From NCBI GenBank assembly GCA_014058105.1, contig JACGCM010000779.1:1116001-1180000 (forward strand): a DNA stretch of 64,000 nucleotides, in the 5' to 3' direction. The DNA is from Kingdonia uniflora. Taxonomy: Eukaryota; Streptophyta; Magnoliopsida; Ranunculales; Circaeasteraceae. Position numbers and translations under genes: made by a program. Positions 56,641 through 64,000 of this stretch are shown here, piece by piece (position 1 is the stretch's first letter; every line of letters starts with the position of its first letter). Under the pieces are notes generated by a model. The model did not search any database. It was given only the letters and a program-made list of their open reading frames with translations, and was not told the origin of the DNA.

Positions 56641-57000
56641 TGATGCAGGGCCTTTAAATGATTAAGCCTAAAGGCTTGAATGATTTTAATCTCATCCCTC
56701 TACTTGAGTGTTTTGAACTCCTACAATAAATCAAAATATTTACAACTATGGGGGACTATCATACTTCTAAATTCATTAGGTTTTATTTTATTTCTAGTTT
56801 ATTTCTTTCTAGATTAAGCTTAGGTCTAAATAATATGATCCTTCTAATATGGGAATCCTCTAGCTCTATTATAAATAGGCATGCAATAGTTGAGAGATGT
56901 ATTCAATCAAGATTAATAAAATTTCTCTCTTTATTATTTGTTCCTTGCAATCTCTTTTATTTTTTCGATTCAAATCGCTTCCGCTACGTATTCTCTATTA
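56641..57000 (+). repeat. Element G 3' LTR
   Basis: 360 bp, TGATGCAGGGCC to TTCTCTATTA, the same length as the 5' copy. TSD AGATG follows at 57001-57005. Confidence 0.95.
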
Positions 57001-57005
57001 AGATG

Positions 57006-57631
57006 TCTAGAAACTTAGAATGTTGAAGCAATAATGAGACATACTTTTAGGCTTGCTGCAAGCAAAGAGAATATGTGGGTCAACTGGATAAAGACTAATC
57101 TTATTAGAGGGAAGAATTTTTGGGAGATGAAGACCCTTAGTGATTGTTCTTGGGTTTGAAGGAGCATTTTCAAGACTAGAGAGGCAGCACAAAATCTTAT
57201 CAAACATAGTATTGGAGATGGTAATTCTAACCTTTTTTGGAAGGATCCATGGCACCCCAAAGGTATTCTTCTGACCTCTCTTTTAAGCAGGTTTTCAGGT
57301 ATGACTCTACTCTGATATTAGATCTACCCTCTATAATATTATTAGGGAATACACGTGGATTGTGCCTTCTAAAATTAACGCAATCTCATAATAGAGATTA
57401 TGCAGAACCTTTTGAACACTCCTATATGCTCTAATACAGCAGATAAGATTATACGGAGTGTAACTGTTAATGGGGTATACTCTGTGGCCTCAACTTATGC
57501 GTACTTCAGACCTAAAAAGACCAAAGTTGACTGGGCTAGTTTGTGCTTGAATAATATTACAACACCTAAAAACAATCATATCATGTAGAAGGCTTTTAGT
57601 GAAGCTTTAATGATCAAAACAAACAGGTCCA
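57006..57631 (+). pseudogene. LINE-B fragment 2 (post-RT region)
   Basis: Continues LINE-B: AIMRHTFRLAASKENMWVNW, IKTNLIRGKNFWEMKTLS, SIGDGNSNLFWKDPWHPKG, then NGVYSVASTYAYFRPKKTKV and DWASLCLNNITTPKNN. These are the conserved blocks between reverse transcriptase and the zf-RVT zinc-binding domain of plant LINEs. A few stops are present. It is cut by copia C at 57632. Confidence 0.88.
57627..57631. repeat. Left target duplication of copia C
   Basis: GTCCA, identical to 62664-62668. Confidence 0.95.
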
Positions 57632-58333
57632 TGTAAGGAATTCGGGTAGCTAATACCAAATCCCTCGCCCCAAGAATTATAAACGGAAGCGCCAATAAGA
57701 AATTATACGAAGCAAGAGGACAATAATTTACCCGGAGGAGGGAAGTGTAAAACCCTTGCGGATATCAAACCACTCCCTGAGAACAATTCACTAATCAAAG
57801 ATCAAAGGTTTCTAGGATCTCTCAAGCTTCTCAAGCTTTGATGGAGTCTCTCAAATTCTAGGTCTCTCTGGAATTAAACTCACACAAGATTTAGGCTAAC
57901 AACTAACCCTAGACTCCCTTATAAACATGGGAAGTCATTACATAAGAATAGGCTCGAAGTACAGATCACGAGGCACACAAACGACCCTTAACAAACTTCT
58001 TAAAATTCTTCTTCCGAAGTGTATTCGAGCATACATATGTTCTATTCGAACAACAACAGTTGTATTCGAATAAACATGAATTGTATTCGAACAAATTAAG
58101 TTATGAGGGTTTCCGTTCGAATAAACAAAAGTCTATTCGAACAGAACATTCTCATATTTGAATAGACTCAAAGTCTATTCGAACAAACTTCTATTTGCCT
58201 CTCTATGTTCGAACATACTAAGAGTCTATTCGAACAGAAGCTCTGTTCAGCCTTTTCTTCACCCGTCTTTGATCCTAGCTCATCCCACGAGCTCCGATGA
58301 ACCTCAAACTTGATTCGAGTTCATACCATAACA
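57632..58333 (-). repeat. Copia C 3' LTR
   Basis: 702 bp, plus-strand TGTAAGGAATTCGGG to TTCATACCATAACA. It contains eight TTCGAA palindromes between about 58020 and 58230 and a minus-strand TTTATAAGG promoter-like box near 57920-57930. Confidence 0.95.
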
Positions 58334-58347
58334 ATCTCCTACTTGAA
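58334..58347 (-). other. Copia C polypurine tract
   Basis: On the minus strand CAAGTAGGAGAT directly precedes the 3' LTR (TGTTATGG). It is the usual copia plus-strand priming site with one transition. Confidence 0.8.
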
Positions 58348-60169
58348 ATCGAATCCCGTAACCCATCTCTAGATCTCCAAATGAATGTCTCACACTACCT
58401 GGACCTTCAACACCATGAAGACCCACTTACAAAATTTCAGAATCTTCAAGAAATTTCCCACTTGAAATTTGAAATGTGAGATTCCCGTAACTTCACCTAT
58501 CTTCAAAGAAACCACATTTGTAACTGTGTCAAACCGAACTCTTCACGCCAAAAGCTATCGTACCACACAAAACCATGTGGTAATGTTTTGAACATTTTTT
58601 AACAAATTTTTTTTCAAGAATATCCCCTTGTAAACTTATAAAGCCTCACTGTACTCATGCCTTTGCAATCAATAATGCAATTAACCATTTTCATCTCGAT
58701 ACCCAGGTAGCTTCAGTATAACACTACGAAATTGTAGTCATTTCCATGTCACTAACGTACTTTGCCATCACAAGTAAACACGACCCCGCAAGCCGAACAA
58801 GAAATACTCAATAGCTATGAGCTACAACTGAGTCTTCTTCGAATACATAATATTTATTATCAACGTCTCATAACTCCCACTTCATGAGAAAACTCTGGTC
58901 TCGTGTAAACAATGACATACATTAGCAAACAAATCATAAATGAGTTTAGACATATCTCGATCTATACTCATATCTCATTCCATAGCCAAACAAAATCGTG
59001 TCTCAAGCCCGAAGTAACGACAAATGGTGCGCTACCAAATAATACTCCAACCAACTTCTGCTTCACGTTCTTCCTGTTGATCTATACCATATACGCAAGG
59101 ATTAACCAATCCATCGGTCCAACTCTTTATTGAGATAACCGTTCCCACGACTCTTCAATCTCATCCATGCTAGAACTTGTAAACGCAACTAGCATATCAT
59201 CTATACTCTAAGAACGGATGATCCATGAGTTCTCAAAATAAAACTTATAACATCAACAATGATCTCTGTGGAATTTAAAAATAAACCCACCATTGATATA
59301 AACATATCTAACTTCGAACCCCATCGTTTCGGTGTATATCAAGATCACGCATATGAGCTCTCATGTATGAGCCTCCATAATGCACCTCCACCCGATAACT
59401 ATGTATCCATGTAGTCGACTTACATACTCATCTTCAATAAGATCAATCATGAAGAATTTTATTCCGTATCAATAATCACTCAATCCGAAAAAACAAAGGC
59501 TAGCTTCACAACCGGTGAACCAAAATATATTGACATAAACACCTGTTTCTTCTTGAAAATACTTTACCACAAGTTTTTCCTTGAACCGCTTAAACAAACT
59601 TATTCTCGATTAACTTGTAAGCCAACTTGTGAAGTAAAGAGCTTTTACCATCGGTAATAAGATTACATCCTATACCTGATATGACGATTTATATCCCATC
59701 TCATCATCATCCATGAAAAGCTCCCACTTGCCCATGACCTCACCTTGTAAAGCCACGTTGTAGTCATCACCAATTCTGGCTAACCACAAACAATGTCGAG
59801 AGAAATGATAATGGGCCGTAGGTCTCGAAACCTTAGTTCTTCTTTTCATTACAATCGGAGGAGTATACGGTTCTTGTTAGACTTTTTCAACCAATGGTTC
59901 TGGCACTATCCCTGCAGAAATTTTTACATACTCACATGACCCCGATAAATCCACTTTTCCGGTCTATTTATCCATGTCTTCGCAAAAAACATCATCATTG
60001 GATATCACATCAATAAATTGGATAATTTTCCGATTCTTCGCATCACAAGATCAGTCACCAAAATCATCACCAACATATCCAATAAACATACACAAACTAG
60101 ACATATAATCTAGCAATGATCTACTACTTGAATAGACAAAAAAGTATAAATTATTACCTCCTTTTTTGT
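58348..60169 (-). pseudogene. Copia C reverse transcriptase and RNase H remnants
   Basis: Decayed but recognisable in shifting minus-strand frames: the catalytic box SIDDMLVAFTSSSMDEIEES (normally YVDDML) at about 59205-59145, then LMYVIVYTRPEFSHEVGVM at about 58925-58870, the conserved start of the RNase H linker. Many stops interrupt both. This decay contrasts with the open gag-integrase frame to the right. Confidence 0.75.
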
Positions 60170-61918
60170 CTAAGTGATCTCTTCTAATAGTTCAAGATCC
60201 AATGCATACCAAGACTCTATATCAACCGCCGAAACTACCGAATCCGCCCAAAATTGCCTTGACAACTCGATGAAACATTTCATACATTGCGCCCTTTCAG
60301 TAATCTCTCGGACCACACTTTCAGCCATTCCAAACTCTCGTGGTATTATTGGGATCTTCTCAAGCCTTTCAATCCTAATAGATGTTTTATCAATAACAAA
60401 CTCATCACGGCAAAATTGATCACCATCACTGTTAGACCCTAGATGCTTCAACCTTGAACTCATCTCAATCTCAACTGAAGCTTTCCATCTAGCAAAGAAC
60501 TCAAACCAATCCGTTTTATTCTTCAAGAAATGTACACCAAGCTCTCGTGCGGAATCACCAATGAAGGCAACAAAACCATGAAATCCCCCGTTGGAACTAA
60601 CTCTAGTCGGTTCCCATATATCATCGTATAAGTGGTTTGATCCCATATTCAATTTTCTCCTCTTTCTAGGAAACCCAAATTTCTTTTGCTGTACCAAAAC
60701 AATATCTTCACAAAAGAACAAATCTATCGATTTTAACTTGTCAAGTATTATCCTTGAGAACAATTTTTTCATTCAAATGCTCACGTGACCAAGTTTCTCA
60801 TGCCATGCTCTAGAGACCTCCATCGAAGTATCAACACCAATAATCTCATCATTAGCGTTACACGTCCCTAAGTACGCATCTTGTCTTTTGTCCCAAGCTA
60901 AAGTACTAACCTCCTTCATGATCTCAAAAGCATCATCGCCGAAGGTAGCCAAAAGACCCAAGTCTGATAGTTGGCTTGAAAACATATTTCTAGCCATACT
61001 AGACACATATTGCATCATGTCTGAACTTAATGAATTATCATTCGTTAATGAGATCCTTACATCTTCATTATCTACTATGTAATAGCACTCATCATAGCTA
61101 GACAATTCCCTTGTACCCGACGTAATTTTCAATGGAGCAACCAAGTCTAATCTCAACTTTTTACAAACACCATAAGACAACCACCATGACTTATCTCGAG
61201 TACCATGAATTGCATTACATAGTTTATCCTGAATATCACAAGTCATATCTACCAAATCATTAGAAATAAGATTAGAGGCACTATCGGAATTTTGACCTTC
61301 CCTGAAGAAAGTCACCGAACGTCTCTTTACAGATCTTATCTTCTTCATCGATCTACAATCTTCCTTCTTATGACCAACTTTACTGCAATTCCAACAAATA
61401 TCTCGTTGATTGCAATTCCATGCCTTTATGCGCCTTTTGCTTCTATTCTCAATATGTGAAGCTTTCTTTCCTCTAACTTCAACATCCGAGTAATTGCCCG
61501 ATGTTAACAACCAAGCTCCAAGAGGTATTATGCAAGAATCATCACCAAAGACTTCAACAACGTCGTTGAAAGTAACCCGCTTACAAGAATTTGAATCACT
61601 CGTAACACAATTCAGAGAATTTAAATTACTCGAAGTTGATTCAAACATCTTTGATAGTTTGTCCATCATCTCTAACACGGTACTCACTTTAGGCAACTTA
61701 GAAGAAATAGAACTTGAAAGTGTTGAACGAACTTTACCAATAACATCTTGATCTAAAAGCTCCCACTCCAAATGATCCATATCGACTGGCTTCGCCGAAA
61801 TCCCTCCTAGAAGAAAATCACAATCCTTCGCATATAGAAAATCATCTACTTGCATCTTCCAAATCCCAAAGTTGAATACATTAAATTCATCGATTTCAAA
61901 TTTCTCCATATCGGCCAT
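60170..61918 (-). pseudogene. Copia C gag, protease remnant and integrase in one frame with one stop
   Basis: From ATG 61916-61918 a single minus-strand frame of 583 codons runs to 60170 with only TGA 60773-60775 inside. Gag: FEIDEFNVFNFGIWKMQVDD, FLYAKDCDFLL, and the intact knuckle CWNCSKVGHKKEDC at about residues 200-213. The protease active site is not recognisable. The GAG-pre-integrase SRAWHEKLGHVSI precedes the stop. Integrase: DIWEPTRVSSNGGFHGFV, HFLKNKTDWFEFFARWKASV, then LKHLGSNSDGDQF, where the usual SDNGGE with catalytic Asp has become SNSDGD, and FGMAESVVREITERAQCMK with the Glu kept. The start is the first ATG after the primer site. Function would be particle formation and integration; the missing Asp implies an inactive integrase. 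Confidence 0.9.
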
Positions 61919-61947
61919 CACTCTAATCACACAAGCCCTAACCTTGC

Positions 61948-61959
61948 GCTCTGATACCA
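61948..61959 (-). other. Primer binding site of copia C
   Basis: TGGTATCAGAGC on the minus strand, two bases from the 5' LTR, complementary to initiator Met tRNA. Confidence 0.92.
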
Positions 61960-61961
61960 AT

Positions 61962-62663
61962 TGTTAGGAATTCGGGTAGCTAATCCCAATCCCTCACCCC
62001 AAAAATGATAAACAAAAATGCCAATAAGAAATTATACGAAAGCAAGAGCATAATAATTTACCCGGAGGAGGGAAGTGGAAAACCCCTGCGGATAAAAAAC
62101 CACCCCCTAAGAACAATTCACTAATCAAAGATCAAAGGTTACTACGATCTCTCAAGCTTCTCAAGCTTTGATGAATTCTCTCAAATTCTAGGTCTCTCTA
62201 GAATTAAACTCACACAAGATTTAGGCTAACAGCTAACCCTAGACTCCCTTATAAACATGGGAAGTCATTACATAAGAATAGGCTCGAAGTACAGATCACG
62301 AGTCACACAAATGACCTTTAACAAACTTCCTAAAATTTGTCTTTCGAAGTGCATTCGAACATACATATGTTCTATTCGAACAACAACAGTTGTATACGAA
62401 TAAACATGAATTATATTCAAACAAATTAAGTTCTGAGGGTTTCTGTTTAAATAAACAAAAATTTATCCGAACAGAACATTCACATATTCGAATAGACTCA
62501 AATTCTATTCGAACAAACTTCTATCTACCTCTCTCTATTTGAACAGACTAAGAGTCTATTCGAACAGAAGCTCTGTTCAGCCTTTTATTCACCCGTCATC
62601 GATCCTAGCTCATCCTATGAGCTCTGATGAATCTCAAACTTGATTCAAGTTCATACCATAACA
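61962..62663 (-). repeat. Copia C 5' LTR
   Basis: 702 bp, plus-strand TGTTAGGAATTCGGG to TTCATACCATAACA. Six TTCGAA palindromes. Differences from the 3' LTR are scattered point changes without indels of note. TSD GTCCA at 62664-62668. Confidence 0.95.
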
Positions 62664-62668
62664 GTCCA

Positions 62669-63445
62669 GAGAAGAGTGCTATCTCAATCTTTGTACTTTT
62701 TGTGGCATTCATGAGGAGAGTACTAACCATTTCATAATGGAGTGTGTGCATATTAAGAACCTTTGGAACAAAATTTTGCTTAATTGCAGCATTTGTAAAA
62801 CTATTGTCAAATTTGTAGATGAAACCAACCAACTGGCTTAAGAGTTTAAATTATAAAGAAATCCTTTCTCAAATTATAATTGTGGCCTATCAAACTCTGG
62901 TTTATCATTTGTGGATGGAAATAAATGAGAGGATTTTTAGGAACAGGGATAGACCAACTCAAAGTTTATACTTTTTTACCTTAGCTAAAATTCAGTTCCT
63001 TTTCAATCATAAGATAACAGTTGTCAAGAATACTCACAATAATAGGAGAATATGCCACTTCTGGGACATATACATCCTAAGTTTAAGATATAGGAAATAA
63101 TTCTTTGTAGCTGGGAGCACCCTCCTAATGGTTGTATTATGCTTAATGTAGGTGCTTGTATGAATACTAGAGTCTATTTTGGGGGCACTCTGAGACTAGA
63201 GACTGGATTGGGGATTGCAAAGCTGTCTACAGTGGTTATGTTGAGGGAGTGGATAAAACCTCCCATATTCTCCAAAGCATGAGTAAAGGACTACAATTGT
63301 ATAGAATGAAAGGGTACGCAAGGGTGATTATTGGTATTGTCTCTAAACAGTGCATTAATTACATTAAGGGCACTTCTGGTTATCCTTGGAGGAAAGAGTA
63401 ACACTTTGTTGTGGAGATTAAGCAGCAGAGTGGGGAGATAGATTT
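62669..63445 (+). pseudogene. LINE-B fragment 3 (zf-RVT and RNase H)
   Basis: After copia C the LINE resumes with the zinc-binding block CTFCGIHEESTNHFIMEC (C-x2-C...H...C) and HIKNLWNKILLNC at about 62690-62780. RNase H follows, with NVGACMNTRVYFGGTLR at about 63140-63195 (first Asp replaced by Gly), and in a shifted frame DCKAVYSGYVEG and GLQLYRMKGYARVIIGIV, CINYIKGTSGYPWR at about 63290-63395. It is cut by an LTR at 63446. With fragments 1 and 2 it forms one LINE in three pieces. Confidence 0.85.
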
Positions 63446-64000
63446 TGTTGAAAATTGAGGTAGATAATCTCTCTTCTATGCCAAGAACGATACGCGGAAT
63501 AAGCCCTAACAAGATAACAATCAAACAAGAACAGTAAAGACACAAGAATTCTGAGAGGAAGAAAGTGGAAAATCCTTACGGATAAAAAACCACTCCCCGA
63601 ATAATCTACTATCATGATCAAATAGGTTACAACGATCTCTTCAAGCTTCTCAACCTTTAATGGAGTTTCTCAAATTCTAGGTCTCAAAAATTAAACTCAC
63701 AGAGGAAAATATAACTAGTTTAAACAAATAAACTAAGTCACCTTTATATACGAGGGAATAAAAATACAAGTAGAATGAATCTCGAGGCAAACTCATCGTC
63801 CCATAATAACATCCAAGGCAAACCTACGCATAACTCGTTCGAACGACTTTAACGATAATTGGTCTCCAACCATAGAATCATATAACTCATTCAAACGGCA
63901 TCCAAGCTCGTTCAAACGAGTTTGACGAACCAAGTTCTAAAACGCGAAAATAGATTATCTCGATCGAACGACTTTGAAAGCTCGTTCGAACGACTTCGAT
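63446..64000 (-). mobile_element. Copia-type LTR, runs off the window
   Basis: It starts TGTTGAAAATTGAGG at the break in LINE-B. It shares with the copia C LTR the phrases GTGGAAAATCCTTACGGAT, ACGATCTCTTCAAGCTTCTC and TTTCTCAAATTCTAGGTCTC, so it is a related family in the same orientation. A minus-strand TATATAAAG box lies near 63741-63749. TTCGAACGA motifs begin at about 63838. The second end and TSD are outside the window. Confidence 0.8.

Larger units (their letters stand above)
44860..57000 (+). mobile_element. Element G, Ty3/gypsy, split by a CACTA-like insertion
   Basis: Two 360-bp LTRs (44860-45219 and 56641-57000), TSD AGATG, Met-tRNA primer site, gag, protease, RT, RNase H and integrase in order on the plus strand. 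The LTRs begin TGATGCAGG and end CTCTATTA, so the 3' dinucleotide is TA. RNase H is interrupted at 48679 and resumes at 55200. The coding frames carry a moderate number of stops and frameshifts. Confidence 0.93.
57632..62663 (-). mobile_element. Copia element C, complete ends, minus strand
   Basis: A 5,032-bp Ty1/copia element with 702-bp LTRs at both ends (57632-58333 and 61962-62663), perfect 5-bp TSD, Met-tRNA primer site on the minus strand beside the right LTR and a polypurine tract beside the left one. Gag, protease remnant and integrase share one long minus-strand frame with one stop. RT and RNase H (58350-60169) are heavily decayed. Confidence 0.95.

Noticed and set aside
2823..61959. 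Repeated TGGTATCAGAGC sequences considered as tRNA gene pieces
   Set aside because: Each lies within a few bases of an LTR end and no tRNA fold surrounds it, so they are primer binding sites.

Overview
This is plant nuclear DNA, most likely from an eudicot with a repeat-rich genome. No gene in the window looks intact. Nearly everything is a decayed transposable element or a fragment of a host gene caught between elements. The plant call rests on a pentatricopeptide (PPR) DYW domain, a pyrophosphate-dependent phosphofructokinase alpha fragment, a DUF604 glycosyltransferase fragment, plant-type Ty1/copia and Ty3/gypsy polyproteins (including Tat-lineage pol with a second RNase H), initiator-Met tRNA primer sites, and hAT, MULE and CACTA-like DNA transposons. 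The species cannot be named from the sequence.

Left part (1-16.9 kb). A LINE RNase H fragment (minus) is followed by the C-terminal DYW domain of a PPR gene, cut at 2011 by an LTR element with a non-coding interior (2011-4674). Next come an LTR of a family called H here (4675-5138) and a degraded Ty3 element, Ty3-A. Ty3-A is split by a complete-ended Tat element, Tat-1 (7655-13534, minus), which keeps gag, protease, RT, RNase H and the second RNase H but has lost integrase. After Ty3-A comes a Tat-type integrase remnant, then a solo H LTR with a perfect 5-bp target duplication (15451-15987).

Middle part (16.9-44.4 kb). A full-ended hAT transposon (16918-20412) holds an 800-codon transposase frame broken by only three nonsense codons. 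A 974-bp MULE-like element with long inverted repeats follows (21241-22214). A fragment of PFP alpha lies fused to a lysine-rich stretch near 25 kb. A 5'-truncated copia (K, 27.3-44.4 kb) lacks its reverse transcriptase, and its 3' LTR is split by the H element (31485-44258, TSD AGGGT). The inside of H is largely replaced by a Tat fragment (Tat-3) carrying integrase on the minus strand, a 156-bp tandem array, and a long multi-exon coiled-coil gene on the opposite strand.

Right part (44.4-64 kb). One LINE (LINE-B) is cut successively by Ty3 element G (44860-57000, TSD AGATG), copia element C (57632-62663, TSD GTCCA) and a further LTR that runs off the window (from 63446). G is itself split by a 6.5-kb CACTA-like insertion carrying a solo H LTR, a DUF604 glycosyltransferase fragment and a second hAT fragment.

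The most interesting items are the antisense spliced coiled-coil gene with its satellite-like array in Tat-3, the host gene fragment inside the CACTA-like element, the recurring TTCGAA arrays in LTRs of unrelated families, and the nearly readable hAT transposase. LTR ends, target duplications, primer sites and domain motifs were read directly. Lineage names rest on remembered family consensus and were not checked by database search.
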